Source: Cycloclasticus sp. symbiont of Bathymodiolus heckerae (GTDB lineage Bacteria > Pseudomonadota > Gammaproteobacteria > Methylococcales > Cycloclasticaceae). Taken from it: a DNA stretch of 64,000 nt. The stretch is taken from positions 119,235 through 183,234 of the forward strand of contig LWTL01000123.1 of the NCBI GenBank assembly GCA_002101235.1, written 5' to 3'. A program made the position numbers and the translations under genes. Under the pieces are notes generated by a model. That model searched no databases, was not told the DNA's origin, and saw only the letters and a program-made list of their open reading frames with translations. The first letter of the stretch is position 1. Every line of letters begins with the position of its first letter. This document shows, piece by piece, positions 27,284 to 37,780 of the stretch.

Positions 27284-27316
27284 AGCCAGTCTTGAACTTT
27301 AAGGCTGGCTTTTTTA
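27284..27316 (+). terminator. Hairpin with T-run between prpC and acnD
   Basis: AGCCAG (27284-27289) pairs with CTGGCT (27305-27310), with an inner CTT/AAG pair, followed by six T. It is 20 bases after prpC and 33 before acnD, so it may partly uncouple acnD-prpF from prpEBC transcription. Confidence 0.65.
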
Positions 27317-27349
27317 TCTAAACTTAATAGACATACAAGTGAGTTAAAT

Positions 27350-29941
27350 ATGAATACTGAATACCGCAAACAACTTCCCGGTTCTGACTTAGACTACTTT
27401 GATACAAAAGCCGCAATCGAAGCTATCCAACCAGGCGCATACGCTAAACTCCCCTACACATCACGCGTCTACGCAGAGAACCTTGTCCGCCGTTGCGACC
27501 CAGCATCATTAACTGACTCACTCAAACAAATCATCGAGCGTAAACAAGATCTCGATTTTCCTTGGTACCCAGCTCGCGTGGTATGCCACGATATTCTTGG
27601 CCAAACAGCGCTTGTTGACCTTGCAGGCTTGCGTGACGCAATTGCTGACAAAGGTGGCGACCCGTCGGAAGTAAACCCTGTTGTGCCAACTCAACTGATT
27701 GTTGATCATTCTTTAGCGGTAGAGCACGCTGGTTTCGAAAAAGATGCCTTTGAGAAAAATCGCGCGATTGAAGATCGCCGTAACGATGACCGATTCCATT
27801 TCATCAACTGGTGTAAAACAGCCTTTAAAAATGTTGACGTGATTCAACCGGGTAACGGCATCATGCACCAAATCAATTTAGAAAAAATGTCGCCCGTTAT
27901 TCACGCGCGTGACGGCATTGCATTCCCTGACACGCTTGTTGGCACAGACAGCCATACACCACACGTAGACGCGCTTGGCGTTATCGCGCTTGGCGTTGGT
28001 GGTCTTGAAGCTGAAACTGTCATGTTAGGCCGCCCGTCTTACATGCGCCTACCGAACATTATTGGTGTAGAAATAACAGGCAAAGCCCAACCAGGCATCA
28101 CCGCAACGGACATCGTCTTGGCGATGACTGAGTTTTTACGTAACGCCAAAGTTGTTTCGTCTTACCTTGAGTTTTATGGCGAAGGCGCTCGCAGCCTTAC
28201 CATTGGTGATCGTGCAACCATCTCAAACATGACACCTGAATTTGGTGCGTCTGCTGCCCTGTTTTTCATTGACGAACAAACCATTGATTACTTAAACCTA
28301 ACGGGCCGTGATGCAGAGCAAGTTAAATTAGTTGAAACCTACGCCAAAGAAACAGGCCTATGGGCAGATAGTCTAGAAACAGCAGAATACGAACGCGTAC
28401 TAACGTTTGATTTATCATCTGTTGTTCGTAACATTGCTGGCCCATCTAACCCACACCGTCGCGTACCAACATCTGAATTAGCAGAACGTGGCATTTCAGG
28501 CGTTGTTGAAAACGAAGAAGGCTTAATGCCAGACGGTGCAGTTATTATTGCTGCTATCACCAGCTGTACAAACACCAGTAACCCACGCAATGTTATTGCC
28601 GCAGCCTTGGTTGCACGTAACGCAAATAAATTAGGTTTAAAACGTAAACCTTGGGTTAAAACATCCTTCGCACCCGGCTCTAAAGTAGCTCAGCTTTATC
28701 TTGAAGATTCAAAACTACTGCCTGAACTTGAAGAAATGGGCTTCGGCATTGTTGGCTTCGCCTGTACCACCTGTAACGGCATGAGTGGCGCATTAGATCC
28801 AGTTATTCAACAAGAAGTGATCGACCGCGACCTTTACACAACTGCTGTTTTATCAGGCAACCGTAACTTCGACGGCCGTATTCACCCGTACGCAAAACAA
28901 GCATTCTTAGCGTCACCTCCGCTTGTTGTTGCTTATGCAATTGCTGGTACGATTCGTTTTGATATTGAAAAAGATGTTCTAGGTAACGATCAAAACGGCA
29001 ACCCAATAACATTAAAAGACATCTGGCCTTCAGACGAAGAAATTGACGAAATTGTAGCGAAAAGCGTTAAGCCTGAGCAATTCCGCCAAGTTTATATTCC
29101 AATGTTCCCAGAATCTACAGTGCAAACAGAACAAGTTGACCCACTGTACGACTGGCGTCCACAAACAACCTACATTCGCCGCCCTCCTTACTGGGAAGGT
29201 GCATTAGCAGGTGAGCGCACGATGAAAGGCATGCGTCCATTAGCCGTACTTGGCGACAACATCACCACCGATCATTTATCGCCATCTAACGCGATTATGC
29301 TCGACAGTGCTGCCGGTGCTTACCTTGATAAAATGGGTCTGCCAGAAGTTGATTTCAACTCATACGCAACACACCGTGGCGATCACCTAACAGCGCAACG
29401 TGCAACATTCGCCAACCCTAAACTATTGAACGAAATGGTGATGGAAAACGGCGAAATCAAGCAAGGTTCATTAGCTCGCGTAGAACCAGAAAGCGAAGTC
29501 ATGCGTATGTGGGAAGCGATTGAAACCTACATGGACCGTAAACAACCGCTTATTATTATTGCTGGCGCCGATTACGGTCAAGGTTCATCACGTGACTGGG
29601 CAGCAAAAGGCGTTCGTTTAGCCGGTGTTGAAGTGATTGTTGCAGAAGGTTTTGAACGTATTCACCGCACCAACTTAGTTGGCATGGGCGTATTACCATT
29701 AGAACTCCAAAATGGCGAAACACGTAAAACGTACAACATTGACGGCACAGAAACATTTGACGTTATTGGCGACATCTCACCTCTTGCAACATTAACCGTC
29801 ATCATCACACGTGTTACAGGCGAAACCGTTAACGTACCCGTTACTTGTCGTTTAGACACCGCCGATGAAGTATTGGTTTACAACGCTGGCGGCGTATTAC
29901 AACGTTTCGCGCAAGACTTCCTAGAATCATCTGCTAATTAA
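27350..29941 (+). CDS. acnD: Fe/S-dependent 2-methylcitrate dehydratase
   Basis: 863-residue aconitase-family protein. In organisms lacking PrpD, AcnD dehydrates 2-methylcitrate to the trans-type 2-methylaconitate, which PrpF then isomerises (established for Shewanella). [4Fe-4S] ligands are seen in SCTNTSNP and ACTTCNGMSG. The substrate motif GTDSHTPHVDALG and the C-terminal swivel domain (ADYGQGSSRDWAAKG, EGFERIHRTNLVGMG) are present. prpF next door supports AcnD over AcnA. The ribosome site is weak. Confidence 0.94.
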   Translation: MNTEYRKQLPGSDLDYFDTKAAIEAIQPGAYAKLPYTSRVYAENLVRRCDPASLTDSLKQIIERKQDLDFPWYPARVVCHDILGQTALVDLAGLRDAIADKGGDPSEVNPVVPTQLIVDHSLAVEHAGFEKDAFEKNRAIEDRRNDDRFHFINWCKTAFKNVDVIQPGNGIMHQINLEKMSPVIHARDGIAFPDTLVGTDSHTPHVDALGVIALGVGGLEAETVMLGRPSYMRLPNIIGVEITGKAQPGITATDIVLAMTEFLRNAKVVSSYLEFYGEGARSLTIGDRATISNMTPEFGASAALFFIDEQTIDYLNLTGRDAEQVKLVETYAKETGLWADSLETAEYERVLTFDLSSVVRNIAGPSNPHRRVPTSELAERGISGVVENEEGLMPDGAVIIAAITSCTNTSNPRNVIAAALVARNANKLGLKRKPWVKTSFAPGSKVAQLYLEDSKLLPELEEMGFGIVGFACTTCNGMSGALDPVIQQEVIDRDLYTTAVLSGNRNFDGRIHPYAKQAFLASPPLVVAYAIAGTIRFDIEKDVLGNDQNGNPITLKDIWPSDEEIDEIVAKSVKPEQFRQVYIPMFPESTVQTEQVDPLYDWRPQTTYIRRPPYWEGALAGERTMKGMRPLAVLGDNITTDHLSPSNAIMLDSAAGAYLDKMGLPEVDFNSYATHRGDHLTAQRATFANPKLLNEMVMENGEIKQGSLARVEPESEVMRMWEAIETYMDRKQPLIIIAGADYGQGSSRDWAAKGVRLAGVEVIVAEGFERIHRTNLVGMGVLPLELQNGETRKTYNIDGTETFDVIGDISPLATLTVIITRVTGETVNVPVTCRLDTADEVLVYNAGGVLQRFAQDFLESSAN

Positions 29942-29951
29942 GGAAAATTTC

Positions 29952-31130
29952 ATGGCACATGTACCTCAAGTAAAAATACCCGCCACGTATATGCGTGGCG
30001 GTACAAGCAAAGGTGTTTTCTTTAACCTTACCGACCTGCCAGAAGTGGCACAAACAGCCGGTGCAGCACGCGATGCTATTTTATTGCGCGTTATTGGCAG
30101 CCCAGATCCTTACGGTAAACAAACCGATGGCATGGGCGGCGCAACCTCTAGTACCAGCAAAACGGTTATTTTGGCTAAAAGCACACAAGCCGATCACGAT
30201 GTAGACTATCTTTTTGGTCAAGTCGCTATCGACAAAGCGTTTGTAGATTGGAGCGGTAACTGCGGCAACTTAACCGCAGCCGTTGGCTCTTTCGCCATCA
30301 GCAACGGTCTTGTAGACCCAAGCCGCGTACCAGAAAATGGCATTGCTGTTATTCGTATTTGGCAGGCTAATATTAAAAAAACCATTATCGCCAACGTTCC
30401 AATGACCAACGGCGAAGTACAAGAAACCGGTGGTTTTGAATTAGACGGCGTAACATTTCCAGCAGCAGAAGTTGAAGTAGAATTCCTAAGCCCCGTTGAT
30501 GCAAGCGAAGCCATGTTCCCAACAGGCAACCTGGTGGACGACCTTGAAGTACCGGGCGTTGGAACATTCAAAGTAACCATGATAAATGCCGGCATTCCAA
30601 CCGTGTTTTTAAATGCAGATGCAATCAACTACAACGGTGCAGAACTACAGGAAGCCATCAACGGCGACCCAAAAGCACTGGAAATGTTCGAAACCATCCG
30701 CGCATACGGCGCAATCAAAATGGGGCTTATTACAAATATTGAAGAAGCCGCAAGCCGTCAACATACGCCTAAAGTTGCTTTCGTTGCACCACCGAGTGAT
30801 TACGTTTCATCCAGTGGTAAGCAAATCAACACGTCTGATATTGATTTAAACGTTCGCGCATTATCAATGGGCAAGCTTCATCACGCCATGATGGGCACAG
30901 CAGCCGTAGCCATTGGCACAGCAGCCGCTATTCCCGGCACATTGGTTAACCTTGCAGCCGGTGGCGGCGAACGCGGAAGCGTTACCTTTGGCCACCCATC
31001 TGGCACGCTAAAAGTAGGTGCAGAAGCCGTACAAACCAATGACGAATGGACGGTTAACAAAGTAATTATGAGCCGTAGCGCAAGAGTGTTAATGGAAGGT
31101 AATGTCAGAATTCCTGGCGATTCGTTCTAA
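29952..31130 (+). CDS. prpF: 2-methylaconitate cis-trans isomerase
   Basis: 392 residues, PrpF family (two-domain diaminopimelate-epimerase-like fold). It starts with the typical IPATYMRGGTSKGVFF segment and has GMGGATSSTSKTVI and WSGNCGNLTAAVG. It converts the AcnD product to the cis-isomer usable by aconitase. An AAGGAAA site lies between acnD and the ATG, and 10 bases separate the genes. A strong terminator follows, ending the cluster. Confidence 0.95.
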   Translation: MAHVPQVKIPATYMRGGTSKGVFFNLTDLPEVAQTAGAARDAILLRVIGSPDPYGKQTDGMGGATSSTSKTVILAKSTQADHDVDYLFGQVAIDKAFVDWSGNCGNLTAAVGSFAISNGLVDPSRVPENGIAVIRIWQANIKKTIIANVPMTNGEVQETGGFELDGVTFPAAEVEVEFLSPVDASEAMFPTGNLVDDLEVPGVGTFKVTMINAGIPTVFLNADAINYNGAELQEAINGDPKALEMFETIRAYGAIKMGLITNIEEAASRQHTPKVAFVAPPSDYVSSSGKQINTSDIDLNVRALSMGKLHHAMMGTAAVAIGTAAAIPGTLVNLAAGGGERGSVTFGHPSGTLKVGAEAVQTNDEWTVNKVIMSRSARVLMEGNVRIPGDSF

Positions 31131-31154
31131 ATAAGAAAACCACCTCTTATTGTA

Positions 31155-31186
31155 AAAAAGCAGCCCTAACCGGCTGCTTTTTTTAT
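31155..31186 (+). terminator. Intrinsic terminator after prpF
   Basis: AAAAAGCAGCC / GGCTGCTTTTT stem with loop CTAACC and a long T-run, 25 bases past the prpF stop. It defines the 3' end of the methylcitrate cluster. Confidence 0.9.
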
Positions 31187-31291
31187 GCCCGCTCTTTCCG
31201 GTTAAATCGTTTCAAGCAAAGCAAGTAGTAAAAAAATCGTTGTATAATTCAACTACAAAATACAACCAGTAATAACCCAACAGGACTAAAC

Positions 31292-31630
31292 ATGAGCGAC
31301 TTACCAAACTGCCCGCAGTGCAATTCAGAATACACCTACGAAGACAGCAGCCTCTATATTTGCCCTGAATGCGCACACGAATGGTCAATGAATGCATCAT
31401 CAGTCGATGAAGATGCGCTAATCGTAAAAGACTCAAACGGCAACCTATTACAAGACGGCGACACCGTCAGCGTCATTAAAGATTTAAAAATAAAAGGCTC
31501 TTCTGCCGTCGTAAAAGTAGGTACTAAGGTTAAGAATATTCGTTTAATTGAAGGCGGCCACGATATTGACTGTAAAGTGACTGGCATTGGACCTATGAAG
31601 CTCAAGTCTATTTTTGTAAAAAAAGCATAA
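31292..31630 (+). CDS. yjdM: PhnA/YjdM-family zinc-ribbon protein
   Basis: 112 residues. An N-terminal zinc ribbon of two CxxC pairs (CPQC near residue 8, CPEC near 28) is followed by the conserved [20 protein letters not shown] and a beta-barrel-like C terminus. This is the YjdM family, historically called PhnA; it is not the phosphonoacetate hydrolase of that name, and its biochemical role is unknown. AGGA lies upstream of the ATG and a TATAAT at 31243-31248 may be its -10. It is a single-gene unit. Confidence 0.9.
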   Translation: MSDLPNCPQCNSEYTYEDSSLYICPECAHEWSMNASSVDEDALIVKDSNGNLLQDGDTVSVIKDLKIKGSSAVVKVGTKVKNIRLIEGGHDIDCKVTGIGPMKLKSIFVKKA

Positions 31631-31696
31631 CCAACAGCACTGAAAACCCCCTCAATAGATTCACTCACATTACACTTAATTCTTAAAAACAAAAAA

Positions 31697-31894
31697 ATGG
31701 ACTATAAAAATATACTACTGATAATGGCAGCAGCCTCATTTTTGATGGGGTGTGATTCAGCAGAAGATATGGGTTCAAACCCACTCCGAATTAAAGCACG
31801 TGAAATTGAACAGCAACAAGAACAAACGGGCCGTGAACAAGAAACAAAGTATGGGTCGGCTATATCTGAGTCTTTTAAAAAAGACTCAGAATAA
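31697..31894 (+). CDS. Small lipoprotein
   Basis: 65 residues. A short N-terminal hydrophobic segment ends in the lipobox LMGC (C19), then Asp at +2, which in enterobacteria retains lipoproteins in the inner membrane. The rest is polar and glutamine/glutamate-rich, probably helical. No family is recognised. The ribosome site is poor, so this could be weakly expressed; the lipobox spacing is the main argument that it is real. Confidence 0.6.
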   Translation: MDYKNILLIMAAASFLMGCDSAEDMGSNPLRIKAREIEQQQEQTGREQETKYGSAISESFKKDSE

Positions 31895-31959
31895 ACCGTC
31901 GCTAAAAATTTAAAGGACTCTTAATCTCCACGATTACCTAAGCCACCTAGCTTCTCAAT

Positions 31960-32892
31960 TTAAAAAGAGCCGCCAAACTGTTCTGTATATTGCGCTCTTA
32001 CATCGTCCAACGTTACCGTATGGTTTTGCGTTCCTGCATGAGCGATTTTAATAGCGCCCATTAAACCTGCAATACGCCCTGTTACTTCCCAACCCAGCCC
32101 ATTCATTAGGCCATACAGCAATCCTCCGCGATACGCGTCGCCACAACCTGTTGGGTCAACTAACTTTTCAGCTTTTGCGGGTGGTATTTCGATGCGCTTA
32201 TTTTTGGTGTAAATAAACGAGCCTTCGCCGCCTTTGGTGATAATTAAGGCTTCCACTTGCTCTGCAATTTCATGAGGTGACAAGCCAGTTTTTTCTTGAA
32301 GCATGGCGGCTTCATAATCATTCACCGTCACCCACGTTGCTTGTTTAATAAATACTTTTAACTCATCGCCATCAAACATCGGCATACCCTGACCTGGGTC
32401 AAATATAAACGGTATATCTGCGGCTACAAATTGCTCTGCATGTTCTATCATGCCTGCTTTGCCGTCTGGAGAAACAATGCCGATGCTAATACCTACATCT
32501 TTAGGCACTTTGTTTAATTCTGACCGCCCCATTGCACCGGGGTGAAAGGCGGTTATTTGGTTGTCCTCTTGATCGGTGGTGATATAGGCTTGACCAGTAA
32601 ATTCGTCTTCCAACGTTTTTAAATAGTCTTGGCTAACGCCTGTTTTCAGCATCCAATCTGCATAGGCTCCAAAGTCTTTGCCTACGGTTGCCATAGGCAA
32701 TGCTGTTTCGCCTAATAGGTGCAAGTTGTATGCAATATTACCGGCACAACCACCAAATTCGCGGCGTAGTTCTGGTACAAAAAAGGACACGTTCAGCATA
32801 TGTACTTTATCTGGCAGGATATGGTTTTGAAATTTATCGGGAAATACCATGATGGTGTCGTATGCCATTGAACCACAAACTAGTGCACTCAT
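31960..32892 (-). CDS. PfkB-family sugar/nucleoside kinase (adenosine-kinase-like)
   Basis: 310-residue ribokinase-fold kinase. It has the N-terminal substrate glycine motif GGCAGNIAYNL and the signature DPTGCGDAYRGGLLYG with the catalytic Asp. The N terminus ALVCGSMAYDTIM resembles bacterial adenosine-kinase-like members, though substrate is not certain. ATG 32892 overlaps the gcvPB stop (TAATG) and has AGGAG upstream; the 7-codon longer frame is not needed. It is last in the glycine-cleavage operon, where adenosine salvage could link to one-carbon metabolism. Confidence 0.82.
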   Translation of the reverse strand: MSALVCGSMAYDTIMVFPDKFQNHILPDKVHMLNVSFFVPELRREFGGCAGNIAYNLHLLGETALPMATVGKDFGAYADWMLKTGVSQDYLKTLEDEFTGQAYITTDQEDNQITAFHPGAMGRSELNKVPKDVGISIGIVSPDGKAGMIEHAEQFVAADIPFIFDPGQGMPMFDGDELKVFIKQATWVTVNDYEAAMLQEKTGLSPHEIAEQVEALIITKGGEGSFIYTKNKRIEIPPAKAEKLVDPTGCGDAYRGGLLYGLMNGLGWEVTGRIAGLMGAIKIAHAGTQNHTVTLDDVRAQYTEQFGGSF

Positions 32893-34346
32893 TATTTCTC
32901 TCCTTTTTTCCAAACAACATCAAGCTGTTTGACTGCTTTTACATCATCTAAACGCCTAACGGGTAATGTATAAGGCGCTTGCTTTAATAATTCGGGATCT
33001 TCTTTTGCTTCTGCTAATATTTTTTCCATCGTATCGATAAAGTCATCCAGCGTTTCTTTGGCTTCTGTTTCTGTTGGCTCTACCAATAAACATTCTGGAA
33101 TTAACAATGGGAAGTAAGTTGTTGGCGCATGGAAGTCGTAATCCAACAGTCGCTTTGCAACATCCATTGCGGTAACGCCCAGTTCTTTGGCTTGTTTTTT
33201 AAGCGTTAAAATAAACTCGTGCGTAGCGCGCCTTTCTGGATACGCTGCATCGTAGCCGACTTCCATTAAGCGTTTTAATAGGTAGTTTGCATTTAATGTA
33301 GCAAACTCAGCCACACGAGGCATGCCTTCACGTCCTAACATTCTGGCGTAAATATAGGCGCGCAATAACACACCGGCATTACCTGCAAAGGCAGACATTC
33401 TACCAATGGTTTGCGGGCAATCGTTTTCATCTAGCAGAACATATTGATCATCTTTTTTACCTATAATAGGCACCGGTAAATAAGGCTTTAAACGTTTACT
33501 TACACCCACTGGGCCAGCGCCTGGGCCACCGCCACCATGTGGCGTTGAGAAGGTTTTGTGCAAATTCATATGAATAACATCAAAGCCCATATCACCCGGG
33601 CGAACTTTACCTAAAATAGCGTTTAAGTTAGCACCGTCGTAATAAAGCAAGCCACCAGCATCGTGAACGATACCTGCAATTTCTTTAATCTTGCGGTCAA
33701 AAACGCCTAACGTGCTTGGATTGGTTAGCATAATGCCTGCTGTTTGCGGGCCAATTGCTTCTTTTAGCGCATCAATATCCACATCACCGTTTTTACCGGT
33801 AGGAATCTCTCGCACTTTATAGCCACACATAACGGCAGATGCTGGGTTCGTTCCATGCGCCGCATCGGGCACTAAAATTTCACAACGCGCCGTGTCATTA
33901 CGGTCATCGTGATAGGCTTTAATCATCGCCACACCAGCAAACTCACCTTGTGCGCCCGCCGCAGGCGATAAACACACCGCTTGCATACCCGTTACTTCTT
34001 TCAACATGCCCTGTAATTCATACATGCACTCTAAAAAGCCTTGCCCATGTAGGCTTGGCCCAAGTGGGTGTCGCCCTGTAAACTCTGGCAAGCTCGCTAA
34101 CGTGTTACACGCACGTGGGTTGTATTTCATCGTGCATGAACCCAATGGGTAAAAATGCGTATCAATTGAAAAGTTCTTTTGCGACAAACGCGTAAAGTGT
34201 CTCACCACTTGCATTTCAGACACTTCTGGCAAATTTGGCTTAGACGTTCTTAGCGCTTCTGCCGGTAAAACACTACCTTCCAAATCGCTGTTTGGGCTTT
34301 GAGCATGTGATGCTCTTCCTCTATGAGATTGTTCAAATATCAACAT
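32892..34346 (-). CDS. gcvPB: Glycine dehydrogenase (decarboxylating) subunit 2
   Basis: 484 residues, PLP-containing half of a split P-protein, decarboxylating glycine and passing the aminomethyl group to GcvH. The PLP lysine is K264 in [30 protein letters not shown] and GTNPASAVM motifs are present. It works as a heterodimer pair with GcvPA, whose gene lies upstream beyond tpx. The two-subunit form is found in many bacteria, whereas E. coli has a single fused GcvP. Confidence 0.95.
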   Translation of the reverse strand: MLIFEQSHRGRASHAQSPNSDLEGSVLPAEALRTSKPNLPEVSEMQVVRHFTRLSQKNFSIDTHFYPLGSCTMKYNPRACNTLASLPEFTGRHPLGPSLHGQGFLECMYELQGMLKEVTGMQAVCLSPAAGAQGEFAGVAMIKAYHDDRNDTARCEILVPDAAHGTNPASAVMCGYKVREIPTGKNGDVDIDALKEAIGPQTAGIMLTNPSTLGVFDRKIKEIAGIVHDAGGLLYYDGANLNAILGKVRPGDMGFDVIHMNLHKTFSTPHGGGGPGAGPVGVSKRLKPYLPVPIIGKKDDQYVLLDENDCPQTIGRMSAFAGNAGVLLRAYIYARMLGREGMPRVAEFATLNANYLLKRLMEVGYDAAYPERRATHEFILTLKKQAKELGVTAMDVAKRLLDYDFHAPTTYFPLLIPECLLVEPTETEAKETLDDFIDTMEKILAEAKEDPELLKQAPYTLPVRRLDDVKAVKQLDVVWKKGEK

Positions 34347-34356
34347 AATTTTTCCG

Positions 34357-34857
34357 TTAGCTTAACGTAGCGAGTGCTGAATCATAATCAGGCTCGTCTG
34401 CTATTTCTGTTACAAGCTGCGCACTGATCACAACATTGTTTTCATCTAATACTAAAAGTGCACGTGCGGTAATGCCTTTAAACGGCCCGTCTTCAATGAA
34501 GACGCCGTAGTCTTTCGCAAAGTTACGACCGCGCATCATGGATAGCGGCACAACGTTGCTTAACTTTTCAGCACCACAAAAACGCGACATAGCGAAAGGC
34601 AAATCAGCCGACACCACCAACACAACCGTGTTTGAAAGTTGCTCGGCACGCTCGTTGAATTTTTTAGTCGATAACTGACAAATTGGTGTATCTAAACTCG
34701 GCACAATGCTGATGATTTTTCGCTTACCCGCAAAATCATCCAGCGACACATCTGCTAACGTTTGCCGCGTTAATACAAAATCTAGCGCGACAGAGCCAAC
34801 CGCTGGCAAATCGCCGTTGGTATGAAATTCAGTTCCTTTTAATGTAATCGTTGCCAT
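34357..34857 (-). CDS. tpx: Thiol peroxidase (2-Cys, Tpx type)
   Basis: 166-residue atypical 2-Cys peroxiredoxin. Peroxidatic C60 lies in SLDTPICQ and resolving C94 in RFCGAE; the Tpx N terminus [18 protein letters not shown] is typical. It reduces lipid and other hydroperoxides using thioredoxin. It sits inside the glycine cleavage operon, 10 bases before gcvPB and 8 bases after gcvPA, on the same strand, so it must be co-transcribed unless it has a hidden promoter. Confidence 0.95.
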   Translation of the reverse strand: MATITLKGTEFHTNGDLPAVGSVALDFVLTRQTLADVSLDDFAGKRKIISIVPSLDTPICQLSTKKFNERAEQLSNTVVLVVSADLPFAMSRFCGAEKLSNVVPLSMMRGRNFAKDYGVFIEDGPFKGITARALLVLDENNVVISAQLVTEIADEPDYDSALATLS

Positions 34858-34865
34858 GCTATTCC

Positions 34866-36230
34866 CTACCCGTTTAAGACGTTATCTAACGTCGTTGCGA
34901 ACATTTCAATATCGCTGTCTGTTCGTGTTTCTGTTGCACACACTAAAATAGCATTGCCTAATTCAGCGTAATCAACCGATAAATTAAAGCCACCCAAAAT
35001 ATGGTGCTTTCCTGCCAACTCATCAATCAACTGTTTTACATCAGTATTAATCGTCAACACACACTCGTGGAATGATGCGCCTGAAAAAGTAACGCTTACG
35101 CCATCAATAGCGCTTAAATGCTTAGCTAAGGCTTGCGTGTTTTTGTGCGATGCCATGCCTACTTTTTTCAGCCCTTCTGGCCCCAATAACGACATGTAAA
35201 TAGTCGCTGCTGTTACTAACAAACCTTGGTTAGTACAAATATTGGATGTCGCTTTTGATCGCCTAATGTGTTGCTCACGTGCTTGCAGCGTTAGGGTAAA
35301 ACCTTCTTTACCGTCTAAATCGGTTGTGCGGCCAATAATACGCCCCGGCATTTGCCTTACGTGTTTTTGCTTGCAACACATAAAGCCAAAATACGGCCCG
35401 CCAGATGCCATTGGCACCCCTAACGGTTGGCCTTCGCCACACACAATATCCACACCACTGCCAGCCCATTCGCCCGGCGGTTTTAACAACGCCATTGCCA
35501 TTGGATTAACCACACCAATCGACAACATTTTATTGTCCACAGCCCATTGCGTTAACGCGTCAACATTTTCTAACACACCAAAAAAGTTAGGTTGAGGAAT
35601 CACAATCGCGGCAAAATCTTCGCCTGCAAATTGCTCTAGTGCCGCTAAATCCGTTTGACCGGTTTCTGCATCAAACGGCACATCCACCAATTCTATTTTT
35701 TGGTTTTTAACAATCGCATCGGTTACCGAGCGGTAAACTGGGTTAATGCTGCGCGGTAAAAGAATCTTGCGCGACTTTGATTTTTTATTTGCCCGAACCG
35801 CCATTAAAACAGCTTCCGCCAATGCAGATGCGCCATCGTAAAGTGATGCGTTAGACACATCTATCGCCATTAAACTCGCCATCATCGACTGATATTCGTA
35901 CAACAACTGCAACGTACCTTGCGATGCTTCCGCTTGGTACGGCGTATACGCGCTATAAAATTCGCCACGGGTTGTAATTTCCCACACCGCCGCAGGAATA
36001 TGATGCTCGTAAGCACCCGCTCCTAAAAAGCACAACGGCAAACCGTCTTTCGCTGCACGTTCGCGCATAAAGCGAGACACTTCCATCTCGTTCATGCCGG
36101 TAGGAATTTTATCTAAATTGCCACAGCGTAAGTTGTCGGGAATTTCATCAAACAAATCGTCAATACTGTCCACACCGATGGCAGTCAGCATTTTTTCAAT
36201 ATCGTGGTCGGAATGGGGAATAAAAGGCAT
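34866..36230 (-). CDS. gcvPA: Glycine dehydrogenase (decarboxylating) subunit 1
   Basis: 454 residues, the non-PLP-lysine half of split P-protein. It starts with the typical [15 protein letters not shown] and carries [29 protein letters not shown] and SNICTNQGL. It forms the glycine decarboxylase with GcvPB. It is separated from gcvH by 6 bases. Confidence 0.95.
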   Translation of the reverse strand: MPFIPHSDHDIEKMLTAIGVDSIDDLFDEIPDNLRCGNLDKIPTGMNEMEVSRFMRERAAKDGLPLCFLGAGAYEHHIPAAVWEITTRGEFYSAYTPYQAEASQGTLQLLYEYQSMMASLMAIDVSNASLYDGASALAEAVLMAVRANKKSKSRKILLPRSINPVYRSVTDAIVKNQKIELVDVPFDAETGQTDLAALEQFAGEDFAAIVIPQPNFFGVLENVDALTQWAVDNKMLSIGVVNPMAMALLKPPGEWAGSGVDIVCGEGQPLGVPMASGGPYFGFMCCKQKHVRQMPGRIIGRTTDLDGKEGFTLTLQAREQHIRRSKATSNICTNQGLLVTAATIYMSLLGPEGLKKVGMASHKNTQALAKHLSAIDGVSVTFSGASFHECVLTINTDVKQLIDELAGKHHILGGFNLSVDYAELGNAILVCATETRTDSDIEMFATTLDNVLNG

Positions 36231-36236
36231 CGGTTA

Positions 36237-36626
36237 TTACTCGTCTTCTGTCAGGTTTATGTAGCCGTCGGCATCCAATAAATCATCTAATTCGCTGGTT
36301 TCTGTTGGTTTAATAACAAAAATCCAACCATCTGCATAAGGCGATGTATTAATCGCTTCTGGCGTATCGTCCAACTCTTCATTTACCGCTACAATTTCGC
36401 CGGTAACCGGGCTGTAAATGTCCGATGCCGCTTTAACTGATTCAACCACACTGCACTCATCGCCTTTGTTCAATTCTTGCCCAACTTCTGGCAATTCAAC
36501 AAAAACCAAATCGCCCAGCAATTCTTGCGCATGGTCGGTAATGCCTACGCGGATATTGCCGTCGGCTTCTAATAAAGCCCACTCGTGTGAATCGGCATAT
36601 TTTCTATCATTAGGTGTATCTGACAT
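36237..36626 (-). CDS. gcvH: Glycine cleavage system H protein
   Basis: 129-residue lipoyl carrier shuttling the aminomethyl intermediate between P, T and L proteins. The lipoylation site is K65 in [17 protein letters not shown]; the hammerhead fold motif [19 protein letters not shown] is present. A GAGG-type site lies near the start. It is second in the operon, after gcvT. Confidence 0.96.
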   Translation of the reverse strand: MSDTPNDRKYADSHEWALLEADGNIRVGITDHAQELLGDLVFVELPEVGQELNKGDECSVVESVKAASDIYSPVTGEIVAVNEELDDTPEAINTSPYADGWIFVIKPTETSELDDLLDADGYINLTEDE

Positions 36627-36637
36627 GGTGTGTCCTC

Positions 36638-37729
36638 TTAAATTTTAATTTGTATAGCGCCTTGTCGTACAAAGCAGGGCTTAACGACAGTGGCATTTTT
36701 TAATTTACCGCGAATATCAATTTTACATGTTTCGCCAATGTTGGCTGGCACACGTGCCAAAGCAATGGAACGCTCCATCGTGGGCGAATAACCACCGCTG
36801 GTAATTTCACCGCGCGCACCGTCTTCTAGCACCACTTTTTGGTGCCCACGTAACACGCCTTTTTCTTCCAACAACAAGCCTACAAACTTATCGCTGCTGG
36901 CTTTTTCTTTAATCGCTTGCAGTGCCGCTTTACCTACAAAATCACGGCTGGCAGGTTCCCAAGCAATCGTCCACGCAAGGCCAGATTCTAACGGATTTTT
37001 TGTTTCATCCATATCTTGCCCGTACAGATTCATACCCGCTTCTAATCGCAAGGTATCACGTGCGCCTAAGCCACAAGGTTTAACGCCTACTTCCAGTAAT
37101 TGCTTCCAAAAACCTTCTGCCTTATCTTCTGGCAACATAATTTCAAAGCCGTCTTCGCCGGTGTAACCGGTTCTACCCACAAACCATTCGCCATGCCAGC
37201 AGGCACTAAACGGTTTAATTTCTGCGGCTGAAAGCCCTAATCTGTCGGGCAATAAAGGGCATACTTTTTGACGGGCTTTCGGGCCTTGCACTGCAATCAT
37301 CGCCAAGGTTGGCTTTTCGTTAATGTCTACATTAAAGCCTTCCGCTTGCTTTTCTAACCATGCAATGTCTTTATCGCGTGTGGATGCATTCACTACTAAG
37401 CGATAGTTTTGCTCATCTAAAAAGTAGACGATTAAGTCATCAATAATACCCGCATCCTCATTCAACATGCAGCTGTATAAAGCTTTGCCTTGGCGAGTTA
37501 GTTTCGCCACATCGTTCGCCAACAACGTTTGTAAATAGGCTTTTGCTTGCGCGCCGTTTACATCCACCACCGTCATGTGCGATACATCAAACATACCCAC
37601 CGATTGCCTTACAAAATGATGCTCATCAATTTGCGAGCCGTAATTGACCGGCATATCCCAGCCGCCAAAATCCACCATACGAGCATTTAACTCACGATGC
37701 GCACTGTTTAATATTGTTTTTTTTGTCAT
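36638..37729 (-). CDS. gcvT: Aminomethyltransferase (glycine cleavage T protein)
   Basis: 363 residues. It transfers the methylene group to tetrahydrofolate, releasing ammonia. Motifs: [27 protein letters not shown] and the C-terminal [15 protein letters not shown] 37729 with CTGGGA upstream is chosen; the longer frame to 37789 runs back through the riboswitch terminator. First gene of the operon, directly behind a glycine riboswitch. DmdA is a homologue, but the operon shows this is GcvT. Confidence 0.95.
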   Translation of the reverse strand: MTKKTILNSAHRELNARMVDFGGWDMPVNYGSQIDEHHFVRQSVGMFDVSHMTVVDVNGAQAKAYLQTLLANDVAKLTRQGKALYSCMLNEDAGIIDDLIVYFLDEQNYRLVVNASTRDKDIAWLEKQAEGFNVDINEKPTLAMIAVQGPKARQKVCPLLPDRLGLSAAEIKPFSACWHGEWFVGRTGYTGEDGFEIMLPEDKAEGFWKQLLEVGVKPCGLGARDTLRLEAGMNLYGQDMDETKNPLESGLAWTIAWEPASRDFVGKAALQAIKEKASSDKFVGLLLEEKGVLRGHQKVVLEDGARGEITSGGYSPTMERSIALARVPANIGETCKIDIRGKLKNATVVKPCFVRQGAIQIKI

Positions 37730-37743
37730 TTTATTCCCAGCAT

Positions 37744-37779
37744 AAAAAAAGGGCGGCACGCGAAAACCACATGCCGCCC
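37744..37779 (-). terminator. Riboswitch-controlled intrinsic terminator before gcvT
   Basis: On the minus strand GGGCGGCAT pairs with CGTGCCGCCC, followed by seven T, ending 15 bases before the gcvT ATG. Its 5' arm abuts the closing helix of the second glycine aptamer, so ligand-dependent competition is plausible. Confidence 0.88.
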
Positions 37780-37780
37780 C

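Noticed and set aside
36638..37729. GcvT read as the DMSP demethylase DmdA, given the DmdB- and DmdC-like genes
   Set aside because: It is the first gene of a complete glycine cleavage operon behind a glycine riboswitch.
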